Source: Pseudomonadota bacterium
GTDB taxonomy: Bacteria; Pseudomonadota; Alphaproteobacteria; Rhodospirillales; 2-02-FULL-58-16
Assembly (NCBI GenBank): GCA_022560215.1
Contig: JADFTO010000082.1
Location: forward strand, 1 to 10,448
Reading direction: 5' to 3'
DNA: 10,448 nt
In this document: one piece after another, positions 1 to 6,223 of the stretch
How positions within the stretch are numbered: the first letter of the stretch is position 1
How the letters are laid out: each line of letters begins with the position of its first letter
Made by a program: the position numbers and the translations under genes
The notes under the pieces: model-generated
The model's input: the letters and a program-made list of their open reading frames with translations, nothing else
Told to the model about the DNA's origin: nothing
The model's database searches: none

Positions 1-1752
1 GCCGGAGTCGAGCCCCAATCGGAAACCGTTTGGCGCCAGGCCGACAGATACGGTGTCCCCCGCGTCTGTTTCGTCAACAAGATGGACCGGGTGGGTGCCG
101 ATTTCTTCCGCTGCGTGGACATGATCGACGACCGCCTCGGCGCCCGGCCCCTGGTCATGCAGCTGCCCGTGGGAAAGGAAGCCGGGTTCGCCGGCATCGT
201 CGATCTCATCACCATGCGGGCGGTGATATGGAATGACGAGACCCTCGGCGCCGAGTACGAGACCACGGACATCCCCGAAGAGCTCGCCGCCCAGGCCGCC
301 AACTACCGCGAGAAGCTGATCGAGACGGCGGTGGAGCAGGACGACGGGGTGATGGAAGCCTACCTAGACGGCACCGAACCCGACGATGAGTCCCTCAAGC
401 GGTGCGTGCGCTCCGGTACGATCAGCGGCGATTTCGTGCCCGTGCTGTGCGGCTCCGCCTTCAAGAACAAAGGCGTGCAGCCCCTGCTGGACGCCGTCGT
501 TGCCTACCTGCCGGCGCCCACCGACGTGGCGGCGATCAAGGGGGTGAAGTTCGGCACCGAGGAGAAGATCGAGCGCCACAATTCCGACGACGAGCCATTC
601 GCCGCCCTCGCCTTCAAGATCATGACCGACCCCTTCGTCGGCACGCTCACTTTCGTGCGCATCTATTCCGGGGTGGTGAAAACCGGCGATACCCTCAGGA
701 ACACCGTCAAGGACGGCAAGGAACGGGTCGGGCGCATGCTTCTCATGCATTCCAATTCCCGCGAGGACCTGAAGGAGGCCCGGGCCGGCGATATCGTGGC
801 CCTGGCGGGCCTCAAGAACACCACCACCGGGGATACCCTCAGCGATCCCTCTAACCTGGTGGTGCTGGAGCGCATGAACTTCCCCGAACCCGTGATCGAG
901 GTCGCCGTGGAGCCCAAGACCAAGGCCGACCAGGAAAAGATGTCCGTGGCCCTGGCCCGCCTGGCGGCGGAGGATCCGTCCTTCAAGGTTACCTCCGATC
1001 CCGAGAGCGGCCAGACCATCATCAAGGGCATGGGCGAGCTCCATCTCGAGATCCTGGTCGACCGCATGCGCCGCGAGTTCAAGGTGGAGGCCAATGTCGG
1101 CCCCCCGCAGGTCGCCTACAGGGAGACCATTTCGCGCGTCCGCGAGGTGGACTACATCCACAAGAAGCAGACCGGCGGCGCCGGACAGTACGCCCGGGTG
1201 AAGATCAGGTTCGAGCCTCTTCCCGCCGGGTCGGGCTTCCAGTTCGAGAGCACCGTCACCGGCGGCAACGTGCCCAAGGAATTCATCCCCGGCGTGAAAA
1301 AAGGCTTAACCACGTCCTGCGAGGCGGGCATCCTGGCCGGATTCCCCGCCACCGACTTCAAGGCGACCCTGTACGACGGCAATTCCCACGACGTGGATTC
1401 CAGCGTGCTCGCTTTCGAGATCGCGGCCCGCTCGGCATTCCGCGAAGGCATGTTGAACGCCGGGCCGAAGCTGCTGGAGCCCATCATGAAGATCGAGGTG
1501 GTGACACCCGAGGAATACATGGGCGACATCATCGGCGACCTGAACAGCCGGCGGGGACGGGTCAACGACATGGATCAACGGGGTAACGCCCGGGTGATTA
1601 CCGCCTCGGCGCCGCTGGCCACCATGTTCGGCTACGTCAGCACCCTCCGTTCCATGAGCCAGGGACGGGCCCAGTTCACCATGCATTTCGACCGCTACGC
1701 CGAAGTGCCCCAACAGGTGACCGAAGACGTGCGCACGAGACTGGCTGGCTAG
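1..1752 (+). CDS. fusA: Elongation factor G, 5'-truncated by window edge
   Basis: EF-G is the cytoplasmic GTPase that moves tRNAs and mRNA through the ribosome after each peptide bond. Frame 1 is open from the first base (AGVEPQSETVW...), so the gene starts upstream; 583 residues are present. Bacterial EF-G is about 690-700 residues, so roughly 110 are missing, including the P-loop, switch regions and DTPGH box. Visible parts are the G4 motif NKMD (fragment residues 26-29), the G5 motif CGSAF (about 150-154), domain II (KIMTDPFVGTLTFVRIYSG), the domain III stretch GMGELHLEI, domain IV with HKKQTGGAGQYARV and HDVDSSVLAFEIA, and a domain V ending MFGYVSTLRSMSQGRAQFTM. It resembles the canonical housekeeping EF-G rather than a divergent paralogue or tetracycline-protection protein. 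The TAG stop lies 23 nt before tuf, so the two are probably co-transcribed. The ATG at 82 is an internal methionine of the NKMD motif, not a start. Confidence 0.97.
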   Translation, partial: AGVEPQSETVWRQADRYGVPRVCFVNKMDRVGADFFRCVDMIDDRLGARPLVMQLPVGKEAGFAGIVDLITMRAVIWNDETLGAEYETTDIPEELAAQAANYREKLIETAVEQDDGVMEAYLDGTEPDDESLKRCVRSGTISGDFVPVLCGSAFKNKGVQPLLDAVVAYLPAPTDVAAIKGVKFGTEEKIERHNSDDEPFAALAFKIMTDPFVGTLTFVRIYSGVVKTGDTLRNTVKDGKERVGRMLLMHSNSREDLKEARAGDIVALAGLKNTTTGDTLSDPSNLVVLERMNFPEPVIEVAVEPKTKADQEKMSVALARLAAEDPSFKVTSDPESGQTIIKGMGELHLEILVDRMRREFKVEANVGPPQVAYRETISRVREVDYIHKKQTGGAGQYARVKIRFEPLPAGSGFQFESTVTGGNVPKEFIPGVKKGLTTSCEAGILAGFPATDFKATLYDGNSHDVDSSVLAFEIAARSAFREGMLNAGPKLLEPIMKIEVVTPEEYMGDIIGDLNSRRGRVNDMDQRGNARVITASAPLATMFGYVSTLRSMSQGRAQFTMHFDRYAEVPQQVTEDVRTRLAG

Positions 1753-1775
1753 GGAAAATTCGGAGAGGACTGAAC

Positions 1776-2966
1776 ATGGCCAAGGAAAAGTTCGTACGCA
1801 CCAAGCCCCACTGCAACGTCGGCACCATCGGCCACGTTGACCACGGCAAGACCACCCTGACGGCGGGGATCACGAAGATCCTGGCGGAAAGCGGGGGCGC
1901 CGAGTTCACGCCCTTCGACCAGATCGACAAGGCGCCGGAGGAGAAGGCGCGGGGGATCACCATCGCCACGGCGCACGTCGAGTACGAGACGGCCAACCGC
2001 CATTACGCGCACGTGGACTGCCCCGGGCACGCGGACTACGTGAAGAACATGATCACCGGGGCGGCCCAGATGGACGGGGCTATACTCGTGGTGTCGGCGG
2101 CCGACGGGCCCATGCCGCAGACCCGGGAGCACATACTTCTGGCGCGCCAGGTGGGGGTTCCGGCGATCGTGGTTTACCTGAACAAGGTGGACCAGGTTGA
2201 CGACCCGGAGCTGATCGAGCTGGTCGAGCTTGAGCTGCGGGAGTTACTGAGCTCGTACGACTTCCCCGGCGACGACCTGCCGATCATCCAGGGCTCGGCC
2301 CTGGCGGCGCTGGAAGGGGGCGACGAGGAGACGGGCAAGAACTCGGTCCTGGCGCTGTTGGAGGCCGTGGATACCTACATCCCGCAGCCGGACCGGGCCA
2401 AGGACAAGCCCTTCCTGATGCCCATCGAGGACGTGTTCTCGATCTCGGGCCGTGGCACGGTGGTGACGGGGCGCGTGGAGCAGGGCATTGTTCAGACGGG
2501 CGAGGAGGTCGAGATCGTCGGCATCCGGGACACCTCGAAGACGGTGTGCACGGGGGTCGAGATGTTCCGCAAGCTCCTCGACCAGGGGGAGGCCGGCGAC
2601 AACATCGGGGTTCTTCTCAGGGGCACCAAGCGGGACGAGGTCGAGCGCGGGCAGGTCCTGGCCAAGCCGGGCTCGATCACGCCGCACACGCGTTTCAAGT
2701 GCGAGGCCTACATCCTGACCAAGGAGGAAGGGGGCCGCCACACGCCGTTCTTCGGCAACTACCGGCCGCAGTTTTTTTTCCGCACCACGGACGTGACGGG
2801 GACGGTGGATCTTCCCGAGGGCACGGAGATGGTGATGCCCGGCGACAACGTGGCCATGGAGGTCAAGCTGATCGCGCCCATCGCCATGGACGAGGGCCTG
2901 CGCTTCGCCATCCGCGAGGGCGGGCGCACCGTCGGCGCCGGCGTCGTCGCGAAAATCGTCGAATAG
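1776..2966 (+). CDS. tuf: Elongation factor Tu
   Basis: EF-Tu is the GTPase that brings aminoacyl-tRNA to the ribosomal A site. The 396-residue length matches the family. GTPase motifs are complete: GHVDHGKT (19-26), the switch I region ending RGITI (59-63), DCPGH (81-85) with catalytic His85, NKVD (136-139; E. coli has NKCD) and SAL (174-176). Domain II contains FSISGRGTVVTGRVEQG; domain III contains YRPQFFFRTTDVTG and ends VVAKIVE. The ATG has a strong Shine-Dalgarno GGAGAGG at 1762-1768, 7 nt upstream. It sits between fusA and tRNA-Trp; many proteobacteria carry one tuf after fusA and another before tRNA-Trp/secE, and here one copy fills both positions. The interior favours GCG, ACG and GGG codons, unlike fusA and unlike its own two ends. 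An eight-T run at 2772-2779 falls in the FFF codons. Confidence 0.98.
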   Translation: MAKEKFVRTKPHCNVGTIGHVDHGKTTLTAGITKILAESGGAEFTPFDQIDKAPEEKARGITIATAHVEYETANRHYAHVDCPGHADYVKNMITGAAQMDGAILVVSAADGPMPQTREHILLARQVGVPAIVVYLNKVDQVDDPELIELVELELRELLSSYDFPGDDLPIIQGSALAALEGGDEETGKNSVLALLEAVDTYIPQPDRAKDKPFLMPIEDVFSISGRGTVVTGRVEQGIVQTGEEVEIVGIRDTSKTVCTGVEMFRKLLDQGEAGDNIGVLLRGTKRDEVERGQVLAKPGSITPHTRFKCEAYILTKEEGGRHTPFFGNYRPQFFFRTTDVTGTVDLPEGTEMVMPGDNVAMEVKLIAPIAMDEGLRFAIREGGRTVGAGVVAKIVE

Positions 2967-2968
2967 GG

Positions 2969-2982
2969 CGATCCTCGGATCG
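2969..2982 (+). other. Short inverted repeat between tuf and tRNA-Trp
   Basis: CGATC at 2969-2973 pairs with GATCG at 2978-2982 around a CTCG tetraloop, just after the tuf stop. There is no following T-run, so it is not a convincing terminator. It may mark processing or 3'-end protection where the tRNA is cut out of the tuf-secE transcript. The stem is short enough to be chance. Confidence 0.25.
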
Positions 2983-3000
2983 GTTGGAACAAGCGTATTT

Positions 3001-3076
<76 letters not shown>

Positions 3077-3099
3077 TTTGACGGCGCGATGGAGAATTC

Positions 3100-3297
3100 A
3101 TGGTGAAGACGAATCCGATAAAATTTCTCCAAGAGGTGCGCCAGGAAGTCTCCAAGGTCACGTGGCCGACGCGCAAGGAGACGGGCATATCCACTGCGAT
3201 GGTGTTTTTGATGGTACTTCTGGCGACCATTTTCTTTTTCCTGGTTGATCAGATCTTGGCGTCCGGCGTGCGCCTGCTCTTCGGCCTGGGAGGCTGA
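3100..3297 (+). CDS. secE: Preprotein translocase subunit SecE
   Basis: SecE is the small subunit that clamps and stabilises SecY in the inner-membrane SecYEG export channel. The product is 65 residues, the short single-span form typical outside enteric bacteria (E. coli SecE is about 127 residues with three spans). The N-terminal amphipathic part carries the family signature FLQEVRQEVSKVTWPTRKE (about 9-27), followed by one hydrophobic span (about 31-52, STAMVFLMVLLATIFFFLVDQIL) and a short tail. GGAGA at 3091-3095 lies 4 nt before the ATG. The stop is 5 nt from nusG, the usual secE-nusG pairing, so the two are co-translated or nearly so. Confidence 0.95.
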   Translation: MVKTNPIKFLQEVRQEVSKVTWPTRKETGISTAMVFLMVLLATIFFFLVDQILASGVRLLFGLGG

Positions 3298-3302
3298 ATG
3301 CC

Positions 3303-3833
3303 ATGGCTAGCAGTTGGTACGTCATCCATGTCTATTCCGGGTTCGAGAAGAAGGTCGCCCAGTCCATCGAGGAACAGGCCAAGCAGGCCGGAATGGCCGA
3401 CGACTTCGAACAGGTCCTGGTGCCCGTGGAAGAGGTCGTGGAAATGCGCCGGGGCTCCAAGGTCAACGCCGAACGCAAATTTTTTCCGGGCTACGTGCTG
3501 GTCAATATGAACTTGACCGACGAATCCTGGCACCTGGTGATGAACACGCCGAAGGTCACCGGCTTTCTGGGCGGCAAGGGCAATCCGACGCCCATTTCCG
3601 AGACCGAGGCCAAACGCATCCTGCATCAGGTGGAAGAAGGGGTGGAGCGTCCCAAGCCGGCCGTCACCTTCGAGATCGGCGAGCAGGTGCGGGTCTGCGA
3701 CGGGCCTTTCAACTCGTTCAACGGCATGGTGGAGGACGTGGACGAGGAACGCACCCGCCTCAAGGTGGCGGTGTCCATTTTCGGCCGGGCGACGCCGGTC
3801 GAGCTGGAATATTCGCAGGTCGAGAAAATCTGA
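3303..3833 (+). CDS. nusG: Transcription termination/antitermination factor NusG
   Basis: NusG binds the RNA polymerase clamp, suppresses pausing, and links polymerase to Rho or to the leading ribosome through S10. The product is 176 residues, near the E. coli length of 181. The N-terminal NGN domain starts WYVIHVYSGFEKKV (5-18) and includes RKFFPGYVLVNM and TPKVTGFLGG. The C-terminal KOW domain (about 123-176) contains GEQVRVCDGPFNSFNGMVEDVD and ends VELEYSQVEKI. The chosen ATG has GGGAGG at 3288-3293, 9 nt upstream. An ATG at 3298 is closer to that site but in another frame and does not encode NusG. The 44-nt gap to rplK holds a GC hairpin. Confidence 0.97.
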   Translation: MASSWYVIHVYSGFEKKVAQSIEEQAKQAGMADDFEQVLVPVEEVVEMRRGSKVNAERKFFPGYVLVNMNLTDESWHLVMNTPKVTGFLGGKGNPTPISETEAKRILHQVEEGVERPKPAVTFEIGEQVRVCDGPFNSFNGMVEDVDEERTRLKVAVSIFGRATPVELEYSQVEKI

Positions 3834-3839
3834 TCGGAG

Positions 3840-3856
3840 CCGGCCCGAGGGGCCGG
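3840..3856 (+). other. GC hairpin in the nusG-rplK gap
   Basis: CCGGCCC (3840-3846) and GGGCCGG (3850-3856) form a perfect 7-bp stem with a GAG loop. No T-run follows, so a simple intrinsic terminator is unlikely. In E. coli the L1 protein represses the L11 operon by binding the leader just before rplK, so this is the right place for such a site, but I cannot match the conserved L1-binding nucleotides. An mRNA processing or pausing site is equally possible. Confidence 0.45.
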
Positions 3857-3877
3857 GGACTGGACGAGGTTGCAATA

Positions 3878-4309
3878 ATGGCGAAAAAGAATGTCAAAGG
3901 TTACATCAGGCTACAGGTGCCGGCGGGACAGGCGAACCCCTCGCCCCCCATCGGCCCGGCCCTCGGCCAGGCGGGCCTGAACATCATGGAATTCTGCAAG
4001 ACTTTCAACGCCGAGACCCAGAACATGGATCCGGGCGTGCCCATCCCGGTGGTCATCACCGCCTACAAGGACAGAAGCTTCTCCTTCGTCACCAAGACGC
4101 CGCCCGCGGGCTATTACCTCAAGCAGGCGGCGGGATTGGACAAGGCCGCGATGGAGCCGGGCAAGGAGGTCGTCGGCCAGGTGACCATGAGCCAGGTCCG
4201 CGAGATCGCCGAGAAGAAGATGGTCGACCTGAACACGACGGACCTGGACGCCGCCGCGCGCATGATCGCCGGATCGGCCCGGTCCATGGGCATCGAGGTG
4301 GTGGATTAG
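3878..4309 (+). CDS. rplK: 50S ribosomal protein L11
   Basis: L11 binds the GTPase-associated region of 23S rRNA at the base of the L7/L12 stalk, helps EF-G and release factors act, and is needed for RelA activation. The product is 143 residues, the normal length. The N-terminal domain has the proline-rich helix region ANPSPPIGPALGQAGLNIMEFCK (about 18-40), where thiostrepton-type drugs contact the protein. The C-terminal rRNA-binding domain ends ARMIAGSARSMGIEVVD. The ATG is preceded by GAGG at 3866-3869 with 8-nt spacing. The frame is open further upstream, but that stretch overlaps nusG in another frame and has no L11 similarity. rplA starts 3 nt after the stop, suggesting translational coupling. 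Confidence 0.97.
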   Translation: MAKKNVKGYIRLQVPAGQANPSPPIGPALGQAGLNIMEFCKTFNAETQNMDPGVPIPVVITAYKDRSFSFVTKTPPAGYYLKQAAGLDKAAMEPGKEVVGQVTMSQVREIAEKKMVDLNTTDLDAAARMIAGSARSMGIEVVD

Positions 4310-4312
4310 GGA

Positions 4313-5005
4313 ATGGTTAAGAAAGGCAAGCGACTGACCAAGGCCAAGGAGACCATAGACCGTGACGCGGCTTACGGGCTCGCCGACGCGGTCAGGATGG
4401 TCAAGGAGAACGCCAAGGCCAAGTTCGACGAGACCATCGAGGTGGCGATCAATCTCGGGGTCGATCCCCGGCATGCCGACCAGATGGTGCGCGGGGTGGT
4501 CGCCCTGCCCAACGGCACGGGAAAGAGCTTGAGAGTGGCCGTTTTCGCCAAGGGAGACAAGGCCGAGGAGGCCAAGGCCGCCGGCGCCGACCTGGTGGGG
4601 GCCGAGGACTTGGCGGAACGGGTGAACAAGGGTGACATTTCCTTCGACCGCTGCATCGCCACCCCGGACATGATGGCCGTGGTCGGGCGCCTGGGCAGAA
4701 TTCTCGGTCCCCGTGGCCTGATGCCCAACCCCAAGCTGGGCACCGTCACCCCCGACGTGACCGGGGCGGTCAAGGCGGCCAAGGCGGGGCAGATCGAGTT
4801 TCGCGTCGAGAAGGCGGGCATCGTCCACGCCGGCATCGGAAAAGCGAGTTTTTCGGAAGAGGCCCTGGCCGAGAACATCAAGGCGTTCGTCGGGGCCATC
4901 ACCAAGGCCAAGCCGAGTGGGGTCAAGGGCACGTATCTCAAGCGGGTGAGCTTGAGCTCGACCATGGGACCCGGACTGAGACTGAACGTTGCCGACCTGG
5001 CCTGA
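4313..5005 (+). CDS. rplA: 50S ribosomal protein L1
   Basis: L1 forms the mobile stalk by the ribosomal E site and helps release deacylated tRNA; in E. coli it also represses the L11-L1 operon. The product is 230 residues (E. coli 234). Seen are the N-terminal KRLTKAKE segment, domain I with FDETIEVAINLGVDPRHADQMVRG, the RNA-contacting loop GRILGPRGLMPNPKLGTVT (about 127-145), and the late segment KGTYLKRVSLSSTMGPGLRL. The start lies 3 nt after the rplK stop. The only Shine-Dalgarno candidates are GAGG near the end of rplK and a close GGGA, so translation probably depends on coupling to rplK. A 274-nt untranslated leader for rplJ follows. Confidence 0.97.
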   Translation: MVKKGKRLTKAKETIDRDAAYGLADAVRMVKENAKAKFDETIEVAINLGVDPRHADQMVRGVVALPNGTGKSLRVAVFAKGDKAEEAKAAGADLVGAEDLAERVNKGDISFDRCIATPDMMAVVGRLGRILGPRGLMPNPKLGTVTPDVTGAVKAAKAGQIEFRVEKAGIVHAGIGKASFSEEALAENIKAFVGAITKAKPSGVKGTYLKRVSLSSTMGPGLRLNVADLA

Positions 5006-5024
5006 TGGCGGGTTGGCAGGAACG

Positions 5025-5041
5025 CCGCCCCGGTGGGGCGG
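5025..5041 (+). other. GC hairpin after rplA
   Basis: CCGCCCC (5025-5031) and GGGGCGG (5035-5041) make a perfect 7-bp stem with a GGT loop, 20 nt after the rplA stop. It lacks a T-run. It could be a weak or Rho-assisted terminator, or a 3'-end stabiliser separating the L11-L1 message from the L10-L12-RNA polymerase message. I saw no convincing sigma-70 promoter between here and the L10 leader. Confidence 0.45.
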
Positions 5042-5070
5042 TCCAGGGATCGGCCGTAACCGGTCCCGAC

Positions 5071-5137
5071 CTGTCCGAGACAGCAGGTGCCGCCGATTCA
5101 GGCGGCCTAATGGGGCGAGACCCGCCTGCCGAGACGG
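5071..5137 (+). promoter_or_regulatory. L10 leader RNA (L10/L12-binding autoregulatory element)
   Basis: The L10 leader binds the L10-L12 complex and lets it repress its own synthesis. The pattern fits that family. An outer helix joins CTGTC (5071-5075) to GACGG (5133-5137) with one G-U pair. A second helix joins GCAGG (5083-5087) to CCTGC (5125-5129). Between them are asymmetric purine-rich internal loops containing CGAGA and CGA, which resemble a kink-turn. Inside are two hairpins: GCCGCC/GGCGGC (5089-5094 with 5101-5106) and GGG/CCC around CGAGA (5113-5123). The linker CTAAT at 5107-5111 and the doubled CCGAGAC motif match my memory of alphaproteobacterial L10 leaders. It lies about 140 nt before rplJ, as expected. 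The base pairing is seen directly; the family assignment is recognition, not a covariance search. Confidence 0.8.
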
Positions 5138-5153
5138 TGCCGAGGCGCTTTGA

Positions 5154-5272
5154 GGACCTCCGCGGTCCGAGAGCGGCTTGAACTGACGCGTTGGACAGGA
5201 GAGCCGGCTCCTTGGAATCCGAGGGGCCATGTGTCCAACGGCTCCGGGGAACCGGGGCCATAGCAACCGGAG
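5154..5272 (+). promoter_or_regulatory. rplJ leader, downstream structured region
   Basis: This is the segment between the L10-binding RNA and the rplJ start. GGACC (5154-5158) pairs with GGTCC (5164-5168). CGTTGGACA (5189-5197) is a perfect 9-bp complement to TGTCCAACG (5232-5240), enclosing a small hairpin GGAG/CTCC (5198-5201 with 5208-5211). CTCCGG (5242-5247) is a perfect complement to CCGGAG (5267-5272), and this last strand is the rplJ Shine-Dalgarno. The last helix would hide the ribosome-binding site, so it is a plausible output of L10 binding upstream. The helices are seen; their regulatory use is inferred. Confidence 0.6.
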
Positions 5273-5279
5273 ACGATCA

Positions 5280-5792
5280 GTGAACCGAGCCGAAAAGGAA
5301 AAACTTGTCGCTTCTCTGCATCAGGTTTTCGAGGATACGACCATCCTGGTGGTCACCCATTATTCGGGTCTGACCGTGGCCGAGATGGGTGTTCTTCGGG
5401 ACGGCATGCGCGAGGCGGGAGCCAAATTCAGAGTCACCAAGAACCGGTTCGCCCGTCTCGCCCTCCAAGGCACCAAGTTCCAGGACCTGAGCGACCTGTT
5501 CACGGGCCCCACGGCCATCGCCTATTCCGATGATCCAGTGGCGGCCGCCAAGGCGTCCGTGAACTTCGCCAAGATCAACGACAAGTTGATCGTCCTGGGC
5601 GGCGCCTTGGGAAGCGAGAGATTGGATACTGATGGGATCCGGGCCCTGGCCGCCCTGCCGTCCCTGGATGAACTCAGGGGCAGGCTGATCGGCATGATCG
5701 CGACGCCCGCCACCCGCATCGCCGGCGTGTTACAGGCGCCGGCCGCCCAGGTGGCCCGCGTGCTCTGCGCCCACGCCGGCCAGGCGGCTTAA
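5280..5792 (+). CDS. rplJ: 50S ribosomal protein L10
   Basis: L10 anchors the L7/L12 dimers to 23S rRNA and forms the stalk base with L11. I start it at GTG 5280 (MNRAEKEKLVASLHQVF, with formyl-Met read from GTG), giving 170 residues, close to the family's usual 165-175. GGAGA at 5269-5273 is 6 nt upstream. The in-frame ATG at 5229 would add 17 residues (MCPTAPGNRGHSNRRRS) that do not look like L10 and lie within the leader helices. Family features are THYSGLTVAEMGVLRDGMREAGAKFRVTKNRFARLAL in the rRNA-binding domain, FTGPTAIAYS, and a C-terminal helix (ATRIAGVLQAPAAQVARVLCAHA) of the type that binds L12 dimers. It is followed by the duplicated initiation region of rplL. Confidence 0.96.
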   Translation: MNRAEKEKLVASLHQVFEDTTILVVTHYSGLTVAEMGVLRDGMREAGAKFRVTKNRFARLALQGTKFQDLSDLFTGPTAIAYSDDPVAAAKASVNFAKINDKLIVLGGALGSERLDTDGIRALAALPSLDELRGRLIGMIATPATRIAGVLQAPAAQVARVLCAHAGQAA

Positions 5793-5798
5793 GTTCAA

Positions 5799-5861
5799 GT
5801 CTTGAGGAGATAACCAAATGACTAATCTGGTCTTGAGGAGATAATCGAATGGCTAATCTGG
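5799..5861 (+). repeat. Tandem 31-nt duplication of the rplL ribosome-binding site and start
   Basis: Two adjacent 31-nt copies (5800-5830 and 5831-5861) match at 28 of 31 positions; the three differences are all transitions, and periodicity extends one base further left. Each copy holds TCTTGAGGAGATAA, a 7-nt spacer after GAGGAGA, an ATG, and the codons for M-T/A-N-L followed by a G. Thus the Shine-Dalgarno (5804-5810 and 5835-5841), spacer and first four codons of rplL are all duplicated. Copy 2 drives rplL; copy 1 drives an 8-codon upstream ORF. The mismatches suggest a settled duplication rather than a simple assembly stutter. Confidence 0.95.
5818..5844 (+). CDS. Putative 8-codon upstream ORF before rplL
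   Basis: ATG 5818 follows a strong GAGGAGA with the same 7-nt spacing as the real rplL start, and reads M-T-N-L-V-L-R-R before TAA at 5842-5844. The last codons AGG AGA TAA are themselves the Shine-Dalgarno of rplL, so a ribosome finishing here covers the rplL initiation site and stops 4 nt before its ATG. That spacing allows termination-reinitiation coupling. The peptide itself resembles nothing beyond the rplL N-terminus (MANL). The ORF and its initiation signals are seen; translation is inferred. It may be only a by-product of the duplication. Confidence 0.5.
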   Translation: MTNLVLRR

Positions 5862-6220
5862 AGAAGATCGCGGATGACCTGTCCGACTTGACCGTCATGG
5901 AGGCGGCCGAGTTGAGCAAGATGCTGGAGGAAAAATGGGGTGTCTCGGCTGCCGCCCCGGTAGCCGCCGCCCCCGCCGAAGCCGCTGCCCCCGCCGAAGC
6001 CGCCGAGAAGGACGATTTCGACGTCGTTCTTGTGTCTTTCGGCGAGAAGAAAATCAACGTCATCAAGGAGGTCCGTGCCGTCACCAGTCTCGGCCTGAAG
6101 GAAGCCAAGGACCTGGTGGAAGGGGCCCCCAAGTCCGTCAAGGAAGGCGTCAGGAAGGAAGAGGCCGAACAGATCAAGAAAAAACTGGAAGAGGCAGGCG
6201 CCACAGTCGAACTCAAGTAG
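5849..6220 (+). CDS. rplL: 50S ribosomal protein L7/L12
   Basis: L7/L12 is the acidic, multi-copy stalk protein that recruits and activates EF-Tu, EF-G, IF2 and RF3. The 123 residues match the family. The N-terminal dimerisation domain (about 1-32, MANLEKIADDLSDLTVMEAAELSKMLEEKWGV) is followed by an Ala/Pro/Glu flexible hinge (about 33-53) with a doubled AAAPAE unit. The globular factor-binding domain (about 55-123) contains FGEKKINVIKEVRAVTSLGLKEAKDLVEGAPKSVKEGV. GAGGAGA at 5835-5841 lies 7 nt before the ATG. L12 is made in excess over other ribosomal proteins (4-6 copies per ribosome), so the strong, duplicated initiation region is suggestive. Structured spacer sequence separates it from rpoB. 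Confidence 0.98.
   Translation: MANLEKIADDLSDLTVMEAAELSKMLEEKWGVSAAAPVAAAPAEAAAPAEAAEKDDFDVVLVSFGEKKINVIKEVRAVTSLGLKEAKDLVEGAPKSVKEGVRKEEAEQIKKKLEEAGATVELK
5963..5998 (+). repeat. In-frame 18-nt tandem repeat in the L7/L12 hinge
   Basis: Two 18-nt units (5963-5980 and 5981-5998) match at 17 of 18 positions, the one change being synonymous (GCC/GCT), and encode AAAPAE twice (residues 39-50). The L7/L12 hinge tolerates length change, so unit-number variation between strains would be expected. Confidence 0.85.
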
Positions 6221-6223
6221 GCC

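Noticed and set aside
3078..3106. TTGACG after tRNA-Trp as a -35 box for a secE promoter
   Set aside because: No -10-like hexamer follows at 16-18 nt, and the spacing would put it inside secE. Co-transcription from upstream is simpler.
3298..3510. Frame starting ATG 3298 next to the nusG start
   Set aside because: It is a shadow frame inside nusG with Arg/Ser/Pro-rich shadow composition; the conserved NusG sequence is in the frame starting at 3303.
3314..3877. N-terminal extension of the rplK frame back into nusG
   Set aside because: This part overlaps nusG out of frame. L11 begins at MAKKNVKGYIRLQV (3878), with its own ribosome-binding site and normal length.
3911..5266. 451-codon minus-strand frame opposite rplK, rplA and the L10 leader
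   Set aside because: Its sequence is the complement of conserved ribosomal-protein codons and of a structured RNA leader. It has no recognisable domain.
5229..5279. Upstream in-frame ATG for rplJ
   Set aside because: The extra 17 residues are not L10-like, the GAGGGG before it is only 2 nt from the ATG, and the stretch is part of leader helices. GTG 5280 fits the family N-terminus and has proper spacing.
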